A DNA stretch of 54,854 nucleotides from NCBI RefSeq assembly GCF_019192735.1, contig NZ_JAHTKP010000052.1:1-54854 (forward strand), read 5' to 3'. This DNA comes from Kitasatospora aureofaciens (GTDB lineage: Bacteria; Actinomycetota; Actinomycetes; Streptomycetales; Streptomycetaceae). The notes beneath the pieces were generated by a model. It was given only the letters and a program-made list of their open reading frames with translations, ran no database searches and had not been told where the DNA came from. Shown one piece after another: positions 1-7,546 of this stretch (positions are counted from its first letter, which is position 1; the number at the start of each line of letters is the position of its first letter). The position numbers and the translations under genes are program-made.

Positions 1-84
1 CCCCGCCGCTATCTGCCTGAGGGCAGCATGGACCAGCTCTACCCTGGCGAGCAGGCTCGCGACCAACTACCACCCACCGCATGA
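1..84 (+). CDS. Possible 3' end of an upstream gene (partial)
   Basis: Frame 1 is open from the first base to a TGA at 82-84 and would encode a 27-residue tail ending DQLPPTA. No family is recognised and the stretch is too short for codon statistics, so this could equally be non-coding. It is listed because the window starts mid-sequence and nothing else explains these bases. Confidence 0.2.
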   Translation, partial: PRRYLPEGSMDQLYPGEQARDQLPPTA

Positions 85-267
85 CCGTTGGCAAACGACC
101 ACTACACCACTTCACGGGACATGACCTGCAGAGTGGTGTCCCCTTCCACGAGACCGTCAGCCGAGCAGCCGAGATCGTTGCGGAGACCATTGCGGCCCAT
201 AGCTCGTTCAGCATCAGCTGCGTCAGTGGAATTCTCATGTGCTGGCGATGGGCCCGGAGCTCTTTGC

Positions 268-300
268 CGGCGGCCCCTTGCGGCGAGCAAGGGGCCGCCG
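268..300. terminator. Hairpin repeat, copy 1
   Basis: A perfect 14-bp stem (268-281 with 287-300) closes a 5-nt loop. The same stem sequence and its 3' tail recur at 1100-1132 in the same orientation, so this is one copy of a direct-repeated hairpin element. It may act as a transcription terminator; there is no U-run. Confidence 0.6.
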
Positions 301-432
301 GAACGAATCGCTGGGCCTCGGTGATGAGGCGGTCGAACGTCCTGGGACTCACAGCAATGTGGCGAGGTGCGGCCCCTCGCGCGGGCCTTGAGCTCGAGGG
401 GCCGTGAAGGTCGGGTGGTTCCACAACGTGCC

Positions 433-467
433 GGCGCAGGAAGTCGGCTTGGCCGACTTCCTGCGCC
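433..467. terminator. 16-bp stem hairpin
   Basis: Bases 433-448 and 452-467 are perfect reverse complements around a TTG loop. It lies about 70 nt beyond the stop of the minus-strand membrane gene ending at 540, so it is a good candidate terminator for that gene. No U-run follows, as is usual in high-GC actinobacteria. Confidence 0.6.
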
Positions 468-539
468 AGGGGGACTTCGCTTGCCGGGTGGCCGGGTGTC
501 GAAGGCGGTCCGGCAATCTGAAGGGCGGGGCTCAGGGCT

Positions 540-962
540 TCACTTCTTGGGGAAGGCGGCGCTCAGCGCGACACCGCGGGTGATGAAGGCGACGCCGATC
601 ATGGCCAGGGCGGACAGTCCCTGGATCACGGCGTACCACGCCGGGCAGAGACCGGGGATCAGGTCGACGCCGATGATCGCGATCGGCATGATGGTGGAGA
701 GGGTGCGCACCCGGTCGAAGGCCTTGTAGGACCCCTGCGAAGCCTGGACGGTCATCCGGTGGATGAACGGGGTGACCGCGAGCAGGATCGCTCCGCGGAT
801 CCACATGAACGAGGTCGCCTCGTGGCCGGTGAACGCCATCACGGCAACCGTCCCGAGGACGATCGCGCTGACGGCACCGAAGAGCGTCACGCACTTCTTC
901 ACCGTGTCGAATGCCTCCTGGGTACGGGAGTCGCCGAGCTGCGCCGTCGCGGTCGTCGCCAT
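540..962 (-). CDS. Small four-helix membrane protein, function unknown
   Basis: Encodes 140 residues with about four hydrophobic helices (roughly residues 25-46, 52-68, 88-106 and 110-131) separated by short charged loops such as HRMTVQASQGSYKAFDRVR. The N-terminal 20 residues are polar and the C-terminus is short and basic (FPKK). The ATG at 962 is preceded by a GGAGGA ribosome site about 9 nt away. It is transcribed alone, flanked by hairpins on both sides. I do not recognise a characterised family; it is an integral inner-membrane protein of unknown role. Confidence 0.75.
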   Translation of the reverse strand: MATTATAQLGDSRTQEAFDTVKKCVTLFGAVSAIVLGTVAVMAFTGHEATSFMWIRGAILLAVTPFIHRMTVQASQGSYKAFDRVRTLSTIMPIAIIGVDLIPGLCPAWYAVIQGLSALAMIGVAFITRGVALSAAFPKK

Positions 963-1099
963 GATGTTTTCTCCTCCGTGTCGTTGTGGTACCGACGCTA
1001 CGGAGCTCCCGGCCGGCCGGACACGGGTCTAGCCGTACGGGTGGGTGGGCCCAGACCCACTCCTGGGTTGGAGACGAACGAGAGAGTCACGCTTCCTGT

Positions 1100-1132
1100 C
1101 GGCGGCCCCTTGCGAGGAGCAAGGGGCCGCCG
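1100..1132. terminator. Hairpin repeat, copy 2; terminator of the DUF397 gene
   Basis: A perfect 14-bp stem (1100-1113 with 1119-1132) closes a 5-nt loop. It has the same stem as the 268-300 hairpin, and both are followed by a near-identical 3' tail starting GGAACGA. It lies 11 nt beyond the DUF397 stop on the minus strand, where a terminator is expected. Confidence 0.7.
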
Positions 1133-1143
1133 GAACGATTCGC

Positions 1144-1344
1144 TCAGGCGTCGGCGGTGAAGTGGTCGAACTCGCCGGCCCTCACGCCCTGGAGGAACCT
1201 GGCGAACTTGAGAGGGGTCGTACGGACGATGACATCCCCCTCGTCGGACTCACGGAGCTCGATCAGCCCATCGACAGTCCGCACCTCGACGCATGCATTA
1301 CTTGAGCCGGAGTAGCTGGACTTCTGCCATGTGGGGCTACTCAT
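1144..1344 (-). CDS. DUF397 (BldB-like) small protein
   Basis: A 66-residue protein of the DUF397 family, recognisable by WQKSSYSGSSNACVEV near the start and the central DGLIELRESDEGDVIVRT followed by FARFLQGVRAGEFDHF. DUF397 proteins, including the Streptomyces developmental protein BldB, usually sit next to WhiJ-like HTH regulators and are thought to act with them. Here the ATG at 1344 overlaps the last 8 nt of the upstream HTH gene, so the two are translationally coupled and probably act as a pair. The molecular function of the family is not firmly known. Confidence 0.93.
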   Translation of the reverse strand: MSSPTWQKSSYSGSSNACVEVRTVDGLIELRESDEGDVIVRTTPLKFARFLQGVRAGEFDHFTADA

Positions 1345-2197
1345 GATTGCCCTCTATCTCCTTCTTGATAGATCGGATGAAGTCTCGCGAGTCCTCTTCC
1401 GAGAGAGCTACAGACTCCATGCGGTCGAGGATCTCGCGGTAACTTGCCAGGTCGGAGGGAGCATCGAAGAGCGGGCACCCGAAGCTGATGTCAATCTGCA
1501 CAGTGTCCAGCTCGGGAACCGGGCCCTCGGTGTAGACGAAGTTCTCGCTGGGGCCAGGCAGCGATTCGATAGTGAACGGCACAACTCGAACTGAAATTCC
1601 GGAGCTCTCCGAGTCGTCGATGAGGGCACCGAGCTGCTCGGCAAGAGCCTCCGGGCCGCTGAACTGCATGCGGAGTGCGGCTTCGTGGATGAACGCCGTG
1701 TAGGGCGTCGCGCCGGACCGGACGATCTGCTGTCGCCGAAGGCGGAAGGACATCCTGAGATCGACGTCTGAGCTCGGCAACGGTGGGATCGCACGAGCGA
1801 ACACCGACGCCGCGTAGGCCGGCGTTTGGAGCAGCCCGGGCACGAAGGTGATCGAGTAGGTGAAGACCCTCCGGGCATGAGCCTCGATCGCAGCGACGTC
1901 CAGCAAGTCGATGTTCAGGCTGTGGCTGTACTCCTCCCACCAACCGGTCTCTCGTTCCACGGCCATGCCGGCGAGCGCCTCGATCAGGGGTTCATTGGCG
2001 CACATGCAGGCCGTCGCGATCTCACGCAGGCGCTCCACGCCGACGGCGGACTTCCCGTTCTCCATCTGAGTCACCAGGGCAGGTGTCACCCCGAGCAGAC
2101 GGGCGAGGTGGCTGCCTCCGAGGCCGGCTTGCTCTCGCATCCTCCGCAGTTCGGCACCGAGGCGGCGCTGACGAAGGGTTGGGGTTCGAAGGGCCAT
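1337..2197 (-). CDS. WhiJ-like HTH (XRE/DUF5753) regulator
   Basis: A 286-residue regulator. The N-terminus holds an XRE helix-turn-helix (about residues 10-70: LRRMREQAGLGGSHLARLLG, then ALVTQMENGKSAVGVERL). The rest is the DUF5753 effector-like domain, with the family signature YSITFVPGLLQTPAYAASVF near residue 110. The start at 2197 is chosen because AGAGGA lies just upstream and the length then matches the family; an open frame extends further upstream but reads as low-complexity sequence. It overlaps the DUF397 gene by 8 nt and diverges from an anti-sigma-like ATPase gene, the standard arrangement of Streptomyces WhiJ/BldB-type loci. It probably represses its own divergent promoter region. 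Confidence 0.9.
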   Translation of the reverse strand: MALRTPTLRQRRLGAELRRMREQAGLGGSHLARLLGVTPALVTQMENGKSAVGVERLREIATACMCANEPLIEALAGMAVERETGWWEEYSHSLNIDLLDVAAIEAHARRVFTYSITFVPGLLQTPAYAASVFARAIPPLPSSDVDLRMSFRLRRQQIVRSGATPYTAFIHEAALRMQFSGPEALAEQLGALIDDSESSGISVRVVPFTIESLPGPSENFVYTEGPVPELDTVQIDISFGCPLFDAPSDLASYREILDRMESVALSEEDSRDFIRSIKKEIEGNHE

Positions 2198-2509
2198 GGC
2201 GTCCTCTCTGCAGGTACAGGGGCCAGTGTGCCGCGCCGCCTGCGTAGGGAGCCATTTGGGTGCCGACGGGGCGCGCGTCCCACCGGAGGGGGAACCTTCT
2301 CGCATTCGGATTAACTTTAAGAGCCGATGCGCTATGGTCGTTCTCACATCGATCCGACGGATCGTCAGTAATGCCTGTTTCCCGGGCAGTAGGCGCATGC
2401 TGCCCGCGCACCGCAGAGCAGCCACGTGCGGCATCAGCCAGCCGCGGCCTGGCCTCGCTCACGGCGACGTATCCGCCGTCTCCTCCTTCTCCCTCCCCCG
2501 GAGGTTCCC
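2198..2509. other. Divergent intergenic promoter region
   Basis: This region separates the minus-strand HTH gene from the plus-strand ATPase gene. It is locally AT-richer around 2300-2375. A plausible plus-strand promoter is TTAACT (2311-2316), a 16-nt spacer and TATGGT (2333-2338). A 15-bp palindrome at 2350-2364 follows it. No gene is supported here. Confidence 0.5.
2350..2364. promoter_or_regulatory. Candidate operator (palindrome)
   Basis: The sequence CGATCCG-A-CGGATCG is a perfect 7-1-7 palindrome. It lies just downstream of a plausible plus-strand promoter, between the WhiJ-like regulator and the ATPase operon, so it is a candidate binding site for that regulator. This is inferred from position and symmetry only. 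Confidence 0.45.
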
Positions 2510-2872
2510 GTGTGCACCCTTAACTCGCCCTCCCTCACCCTCGCCCGGCAGTCCCTCCGGGACGCCCTGACCCGCGCCGACTGGGACCCCGAGACCATCC
2601 TCAACGCCGAGCTGGCCCTCGCCGAACTGATCGTCAACGCCTGGCGGCACGGCGCCACCGCCTCCCCCGTCGTCCTCTACTCCCTCCTCGGCAACACCCT
2701 CCGCGTCTCCGTCTCCGACGAGAGCGCCGCCCTCCCCGAGCAGCGGACCCCCGCCGACCTCTCCGAATCCGGCCGGGGCCTCCAGCTCGTCGAAGGCCTC
2801 ACCCACCGCTGGGGCGTCGACCCCCAGAAGCGCGGCAAAAGCGTCTGGTACGAGCTGGACTCCGCCGCGTGA
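2510..2872 (+). CDS. Anti-sigma-like ATP-binding protein (HATPase_c)
   Basis: A 120-residue GHKL-type ATP-binding protein of the RsbW/anti-sigma-like class. The N box is ELALAELIVNAWRHG. The G1 box is degenerate (VSDES where DxG is usual), and the G2-like glycine motif SGRGLQLVEGL and terminal KSVWYEL are present. The GTG start at 2510 is favoured over an in-frame ATG at 2426 because GGAGG lies 5 nt upstream and the extra N-terminus would be Arg/Pro/Leu low-complexity. Such proteins are frequent partners of WhiJ/DUF397 loci and may bind a sigma or anti-anti-sigma factor. Its stop overlaps the next start by 4 nt. Confidence 0.85.
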   Translation: MCTLNSPSLTLARQSLRDALTRADWDPETILNAELALAELIVNAWRHGATASPVVLYSLLGNTLRVSVSDESAALPEQRTPADLSESGRGLQLVEGLTHRWGVDPQKRGKSVWYELDSAA

Positions 2873-3126
2873 GCACCGCCCGCGACCCCATCGCGCCGGA
2901 CGACCCCCGCATGCGCGACTACACCGGACCCCAGGTCACCGCGCTCCTCCGCGAGTTGCGCAAGCGCGGCCGCCCCTACGGCCTCCTCTGGGGCTCCGCC
3001 TCCGCCACCGAGACCACCCTCGACGGCCGCCTCCTGGTCGACTTCGGGAACGCCCCGGTGAGCACTCTCCTCAACCTCCTCCACCTGCTCCGCGACGCGG
3101 AGAGGAACGAAGCGTGGGAGCGATGA
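2869..3126 (+). CDS. Small conserved-looking protein, function unknown
   Basis: An 85-residue soluble protein starting at GTG 2869, inside the 4-nt overlap with the ATPase stop, so it is co-translated. It has an amphipathic helix (QVTALLRELRKRGRPYGLL), a short segment ETTLDGRLLVDFGN that looks like beta strands, and a leucine-rich C-terminal helix. I recognise no family. Its place between the ATPase and the tiny membrane peptide suggests it belongs to the same signalling unit. Confidence 0.7.
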   Translation: MSTARDPIAPDDPRMRDYTGPQVTALLRELRKRGRPYGLLWGSASATETTLDGRLLVDFGNAPVSTLLNLLHLLRDAERNEAWER

Positions 3127-3245
3127 ACTTCCTCGTCGGCGCGGCCCTCGTCACGCTCCTCGCGCTCGCGATCGTCACCGTTGCCCTCGGCGTCATCGCG
3201 ACCCTCAAGATGCGGCGCCCCGACGACAACGACGAACCCGGCTGA
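3123..3245 (+). CDS. 40-residue single-span membrane peptide
   Basis: The ATG at 3123 overlaps the upstream TGA (ATGA), and the frame runs 40 codons to TGA at 3243. The product is MNFLVGAALVTLLALAIVTV, continuing hydrophobic to about residue 28, then a short basic/acidic tail (KMRRPDDNDEPG). This is a single transmembrane helix with a cytoplasmic tail by the positive-inside rule. Translational coupling, the clear hydrophobic pattern and a terminator right after the stop support it as a real gene despite its size. Its function is unknown; it may tether the operon's products to the membrane. Confidence 0.7.
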   Translation: MNFLVGAALVTLLALAIVTVALGVIATLKMRRPDDNDEPG

Positions 3246-3254
3246 ACACACGCG

Positions 3255-3285
3255 GAGGCCCTCGCCCACCTGGGGCGAGGGCCTC
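3255..3285. terminator. Bidirectional terminator
   Basis: A perfect 13-bp GC-rich stem (3255-3267 with 3273-3285) with a 5-nt loop sits between the plus-strand ATPase operon and the convergent minus-strand ABC operon, so it can serve both. Confidence 0.8.
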
Positions 3286-3307
3286 GCGGGCGTCCGGGGC
3301 TGCGGGG

Positions 3308-3910
3308 TCAGCCGCCGGACGGGTTCCTGGAGCCGCCACCGCCGAAGCCGCCCATGGCCGCCGCGCCTTCGACGAGTTGGCTGGCCGCGTAGCCACCGTT
3401 GGCGTCGGGGGTGCCGGCCACGGTCACGCTCTGGCCGGGCTGGAGGTCGGCGACCTTGCCGTCCTTGTTGAGCTGGACCTTCGTCGCGTCGCCGGTGGTG
3501 ACCTTGACGGTGTTGCCGTTGGCGTCGGTCAGATAGACGGTGGTGCCGTCCACCGCCTTGACCGTGCCCCGGGTGAACCCGGGCTGGCCCTGACCACCGC
3601 CCTGACCACCGCCCTGACCGCCGCCCTGCCCACCCCGCCGCGAGCCGTTCTGCCCGTACCCGCCGCCGGCTGCCGGACGCTGGGCGGTGGAGGCGGCGGC
3701 CCGAGGGGAGGCGGCCGTCCCGTGGTTCTGCTGGTACCAGACCCCGCCCGCGAACGCGCCCGTGGCGATCACGCCCCCGGCCAGCACCAGGCTGAGCCAG
3801 GGCAGTGGCCGCCGCGGCGGCGCGGCCAGCTCGGCGCCGACGTCCCGGGCGTCCGGCGGGGTGGCGAGCAGGGCGACCTGCTCGGCCGGGGTGCTGATCT
3901 GGTCGGTCAT
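3308..3910 (-). CDS. Membrane-anchored DUF5666-like protein of the ABC operon
   Basis: A 200-residue protein with a cytoplasmic N-terminus (1-37), one transmembrane helix (about 38-58, LSLVLAGGVIATGAFAGGVW), and a flexible Gly/Gln stretch (GGQGGGQGGGQGGGQGQ, about residues 93-109). A small beta domain follows (FTRGTVKAVDGTTVYLTD through LQPGQSVTVAGTPD) that resembles DUF5666/OB-like domains, and the tail is Gly-rich. It lies 11 nt after the permease stop and is the last gene of the operon. The domain would sit outside the membrane, perhaps assisting the transporter or sensing substrate. Its specific role is unknown. Confidence 0.75.
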   Translation of the reverse strand: MTDQISTPAEQVALLATPPDARDVGAELAAPPRRPLPWLSLVLAGGVIATGAFAGGVWYQQNHGTAASPRAAASTAQRPAAGGGYGQNGSRRGGQGGGQGGGQGGGQGQPGFTRGTVKAVDGTTVYLTDANGNTVKVTTGDATKVQLNKDGKVADLQPGQSVTVAGTPDANGGYAASQLVEGAAAMGGFGGGGSRNPSGG

Positions 3911-3921
3911 GAGGTCTCGTC

Positions 3922-5133
3922 CTACTCGTGCCGGAGAGCGTCGATCGGCCGCAGCGAGGCGGCCCGGTTGGCGGGGTAGCTGCCGAAGAACAGCCCGATG
4001 GCGACGGCGATGCCGAACGCACCGAGCACGGACTCGGGGATCACCACCGGCTTGATGCCGACGATGCTGAAGTGCGACCCGGCAATCCCGGCCAGCACAC
4101 CCAACCCGGCGCCGACCACCGACAGCAGGGTGGACTCGGTGAGGAACTGCCCGAGGATGACCGCGCGCGGAGCACCGAGCGCCTTGCGGATGCCGATCTC
4201 GCGGGTCCGCTCGGTGACGGTGACCAGCATGATGTTGGTGATCCCAATGCCCCCGACCAGCAGCGAGATCGCCGCCACCGCGCCGAGCAGCACGGTGAAG
4301 GTCTTCGTGGTGCTCTCCCGGGCGGTGAGCAGCGAGGCCTGGTTGGTGATCCGGAAGTCCGCCTTGGTCGGGTCGGCGATCGCGTGGGTGCCGAGCAGCA
4401 CCCGGGTGATCTCGGCCTGCGCCGCATCCGTGCTGTCCGCCGACGATGCCTGCACCAGGATCTGGTTGACCGGGCCGAAGCCGGTGAAGGCGTTCTGCAC
4501 GGTGGGCAGCGGGGCGATCAGGACGTCGTCCGGGTCAGTGAAGCCGCTGCCGCCCTTGGCCTGGAGCACGCCGACCACGGTGAACGGGGTGCCGCCGACG
4601 GTGATCTTCTTGCCGACCGGGTCCTCGGTGTCGAACAGCTGCTTGGCGGTGGTGGCGCCGAGCACCGCGACCTTGCGCGAACCGAGCACGTCGTCGTCGG
4701 TGAAGTACTCTCCGTGCGCCACCTTCTGGTTGGCGGTCTCGAAGTACGCAGGGTAGGTGCCGACGATCGAGCCGGGGCTGTACGAGACGTTCCCGTACAG
4801 CGCGGTGCCGCTGGTGGTGACGACGGGGGCGACGGACTTGATCGCGCCGGAGTCGGCGTCGCCGGCCAGCGCCTTGGCGTCGGCGATCGTCAGCTTCTTC
4901 ACCGAGGAGGCGCTGCGCGCCCCGCCGTACGCCGAACCGGAGCTGACGGTGAGCGCGTTGGTGCCGAGCGACGTGATCGACTCCTTGACGGCGACGGACG
5001 AGCCGTTGCCGACGGCGAGCAGCAGGATCACCGAGGCGACGCCGATCAGCACGCCGAGCATGGTGAGTGCCGAGCGCACCTTGTTGGCGGCCAGGCCGCC
5101 GGCCGCGAAGCGGAGCATCTGCCAGAGGATCAT
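3922..5133 (-). CDS. MacB-type ABC transporter permease
   Basis: A 403-residue FtsX/MacB-family permease. There is an N-terminal transmembrane helix (about 19-42, SALTMLGVLIGVASVILLLA), then a large MacB periplasmic-type domain (about 45-270, with DDDVLGSRKVAVLGATTAKQ). Three C-terminal helices form the FtsX domain (GGIGITNIMLVTVTERTREI and GIRKALGAPRAVILGQF, then two further spans). The ATG at 5133 overlaps the ATPase stop (ATGA). With the adaptor and ATPase it should form a tripartite-like exporter of peptides, antibiotics or lipids. The substrate cannot be told from sequence. Confidence 0.93.
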   Translation of the reverse strand: MILWQMLRFAAGGLAANKVRSALTMLGVLIGVASVILLLAVGNGSSVAVKESITSLGTNALTVSSGSAYGGARSASSVKKLTIADAKALAGDADSGAIKSVAPVVTTSGTALYGNVSYSPGSIVGTYPAYFETANQKVAHGEYFTDDDVLGSRKVAVLGATTAKQLFDTEDPVGKKITVGGTPFTVVGVLQAKGGSGFTDPDDVLIAPLPTVQNAFTGFGPVNQILVQASSADSTDAAQAEITRVLLGTHAIADPTKADFRITNQASLLTARESTTKTFTVLLGAVAAISLLVGGIGITNIMLVTVTERTREIGIRKALGAPRAVILGQFLTESTLLSVVGAGLGVLAGIAGSHFSIVGIKPVVIPESVLGAFGIAVAIGLFFGSYPANRAASLRPIDALRHE

Positions 5134-5939
5134 GCGGGCACCCCCGCCTCGGCCCGGTGCAGCAGCGGCGGCGGGCCGTCCACCGGGGCCTGCCGGACGT
5201 CGCTCACGATCTGGCCGTCCACGAGCCGCAGTACCCGCTTGGCGTGCCGCGCGACCTCGTCCTCGTGGGTGATCAGGACGACGGTGCGGCCGGTGGCGTT
5301 GAGCCGGTCGATGATGGCGAGCACGTCCTCGGTGGAACGGCTGTCGAGGTTGCCGGTCGGCTCGTCGGCCAGCAGCATCGCGGGCGCGGTGACCAGCGCC
5401 CGGGCCACCGCGACGCGTTGCTGCTGGCCGCCGGAGAGCTCGTTGGGCCGGTGCCCGGCGCGCTCGGCGAGGCCGACCAGGGCGAGCGCGGCCTCGGCCC
5501 GGCGGCGCCGCTCGGCGGCCCGCACGCCCGCGTAGGCGAGCGGCAGCTCGACCTGGGCAAGGGCGGTGGTGCGGGGGACCAGGTTGAAGGACTGGAAGAT
5601 GAAGCCGATCTTGCGGTTGCGGACCAGCGAGAGCTGCCGCTCGTCGAGGTGGCCGACGTCGATGCCGTCCAGCAGGTAGCGGCCGGCGGTGGGGACGTCG
5701 AGGCAGCCGAGAATGTTCATCAGGGTGGACTTTCCGGAGCCCGAACTGCCCATCACCGCGACGTAGTCGCCCTGCTCGATGTCCAGGCTGACGCCGAGCG
5801 GCGCGCCGGTGGCCGGGTCGGCCGGGCCGCGCAGCGCGTGCACGGTGGCGTCGCCGTGGCCGTACGCCTTGGTGAGGTGGCGGATCCGGATGACGGGCGG
5901 GGGATCCGCCGGCACCCGCTTGTCGATGACGTGACGCAT
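5130..5939 (-). CDS. MacB/LolD-type ABC transporter ATPase
   Basis: A 269-residue ATPase. Walker A is GSSGSGKST near residue 84, the signature is LSGGQQQRVA, Walker B is LLADEPTGNLDS, and the H-loop histidine is in VVLITHEDEVA. NILGCLDVPTAGRYLLDG after Walker A is typical of the MacB/LolD subgroup. An insertion after the A-loop region (RGPADPATGAPLG) makes it slightly longer than usual. It starts 2 nt after the adaptor stop and overlaps the permease start by 4 nt, so the three are one translationally coupled operon. It powers the permease encoded next. Confidence 0.96.
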   Translation of the reverse strand: MRHVIDKRVPADPPPVIRIRHLTKAYGHGDATVHALRGPADPATGAPLGVSLDIEQGDYVAVMGSSGSGKSTLMNILGCLDVPTAGRYLLDGIDVGHLDERQLSLVRNRKIGFIFQSFNLVPRTTALAQVELPLAYAGVRAAERRRRAEAALALVGLAERAGHRPNELSGGQQQRVAVARALVTAPAMLLADEPTGNLDSRSTEDVLAIIDRLNATGRTVVLITHEDEVARHAKRVLRLVDGQIVSDVRQAPVDGPPPLLHRAEAGVPA

Positions 5940-5941
5940 GC

Positions 5942-7291
5942 TCAGCCCTTACCGCCCCGGCCGCCGCCCCCGATACCCGAGAGCCCGCCACCGCCCCCGC
6001 CGCGACCGCCCTGGCCGCCCTGGCCGCCGCCCAGGCCCGGGAAGGAGGCGTTCGGGAAGCCGTTTCCGCCGCTGGTGGTGGGGAGTTCGACCTTGTCGCC
6101 CTCCTTCAGCCCGGCGAGCACCTGCACGGTGCTGTCGCCCTCGACGCCAACACCGACACTCACCCGCTCGGTGGAGCCGTCCACGTGGACGAGGGTTGCG
6201 GTGCGGCTCGTACCGGTGCCGGAGAGGGCGGAAGTCGGCAGCGAGAGCGCGTTGTCGGCCTCGCCGGTGACCACCGAGACGGTCGCGCTGAGGCCGGTGC
6301 GCAGGGTGCTGGTGTCCCCGCTGATCTGCAGCGTCGCCGCGTACTGGACGGCCGTCGAGCCGGCGCTGCCGCCGCTGCTGGGCAGCGAACTGACGGACAG
6401 GACGGTCGCGTTGAGCTTGGTGTCGGACTGCGCGTTCAGCGCGACGGTGGCCGCCTCGCCCTTCTTCAGCTTGAGCGAGTCGAGTTCGGAGAAGTTGGCG
6501 GTGACCTGCATCCCGGCCGGGTTGGTGAGCACGATGAAGCCGCTCGGAGTACTGCCCGAACTCGCGGTCGCACCAGTCGACTTGGCACCAGAACCAGTCG
6601 TCGAGCTCCCGGTGCCGATGGTGTCGCCAACCTTCGCGGAGACGGCGGCGACGGTGCCGTCCACCGAGGCGGTGAGGGTGGTGCCGGCCAGCGCCGCCTG
6701 GGCGTTGGAGAGGTTGGTCTGCGCGGTGGCGACCTGCTGCTGGGCCTGGGCGACGGCCGCGTCGTCGACCTTGGTGGTGGTGACGGTGGTGGTCTGCGGA
6801 GCGGGCGTACTGCTCCCGCCCGCCCCGCGCTCACCGGCACCGCCCCCGCCGCCGGTGCCGGAGGTGCCGCCGGGAAGCGGCTCGGTGGTCGTGGTGGTGA
6901 CACCCGCCTGGGCCTTGACCAGGTTGGCGTTCGCCGTGGTGAGCGCCGCCTGGGCGGCGTCCACCTGCTGCTGGGCCGCCGTGGTGTCGACGGTGGCCAG
7001 CACCTGGCCCTTCTTCACGGCGTCCCCGACCGCGACCTTGACCGCCGTGAGGCGGCCGCCGGTGGTGAAATCCTGGGCCGCATCGGTCGGTGACACCAGA
7101 GTGCCGGTTCCGGACACGGTGGCCAGGACCGTCCCCTTGGCCACGGTCGCGGTACGGGTCTGGGGCCGTGCGGCCGCCGCGCTGGTGCCGCTGTTCACGG
7201 TGGTGTACACCAGGGCGGCACCGCCCAGCAGGGCCACGCCCAGTGCGGAGTTGACGAGGACGGCACCGCGCCGTCGCGGGAGCACCTTCAT
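5942..7291 (-). CDS. HlyD/MacA-like membrane fusion (adaptor) protein
   Basis: About 449 residues from the ATG at 7291. There is one N-terminal transmembrane helix (LVNSALGVALLGGAALVYT), a biotinyl-lipoyl-like half motif (GGRLTAVKVAVGDAVKKGQV), two alanine/glutamine-rich coiled-coil helices separated by a Thr/Gly/Ser linker, a second lipoyl half, and a beta-barrel domain. A striking Gly-rich tail (GGGQGGQGGRGGGGGG) ends the protein. In Gram-positives this class is anchored in the membrane and links the permease to extracellular factors. Start choice is uncertain: ATG 7369 is also open and adds 26 residues; neither has a strong ribosome site. It is the first gene of the operon. Confidence 0.88.
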   Translation of the reverse strand: MKVLPRRRGAVLVNSALGVALLGGAALVYTTVNSGTSAAAARPQTRTATVAKGTVLATVSGTGTLVSPTDAAQDFTTGGRLTAVKVAVGDAVKKGQVLATVDTTAAQQQVDAAQAALTTANANLVKAQAGVTTTTTEPLPGGTSGTGGGGGAGERGAGGSSTPAPQTTTVTTTKVDDAAVAQAQQQVATAQTNLSNAQAALAGTTLTASVDGTVAAVSAKVGDTIGTGSSTTGSGAKSTGATASSGSTPSGFIVLTNPAGMQVTANFSELDSLKLKKGEAATVALNAQSDTKLNATVLSVSSLPSSGGSAGSTAVQYAATLQISGDTSTLRTGLSATVSVVTGEADNALSLPTSALSGTGTSRTATLVHVDGSTERVSVGVGVEGDSTVQVLAGLKEGDKVELPTTSGGNGFPNASFPGLGGGQGGQGGRGGGGGGLSGIGGGGRGGKG

Positions 7292-7546
7292 GCCGGACAG
7301 CTTCGCCGGGCGCTCTTGCGGAGTCCTGGGCGCGGGCTGGGAGAAGACTGACCGGGCGGATCCGGACATTTCGGACGCACCGTCCCGTTCGCGCAGGCCC
7401 CTTGGCCGCCGCCTGGCCCGCCGTTGGCCGAACTCCCAGGCCGCTCCCAGCGATCCCCAGGCATCCGGGAGCACCCGAACCGTCCGCGGGCAACAACGCC
7501 GCAGGGGCGCACCGCACGCGCGGCACGCCCCTGCGAGAAGGAGAAC

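Larger units (their letters stand above)
85..539. other. Gene-poor stretch with two hairpins
   Basis: No reading frame here has a convincing start, ribosome site and recognisable product. The stretch holds two strong hairpins (268-300 and 433-467). On the minus strand around 300-370 one short frame reads SPRTFDRLITEAQRF, which looks protein-like but has no usable start and runs into the first hairpin; it may be a decayed gene. The region lies downstream of the minus-strand membrane gene. Confidence 0.4.
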
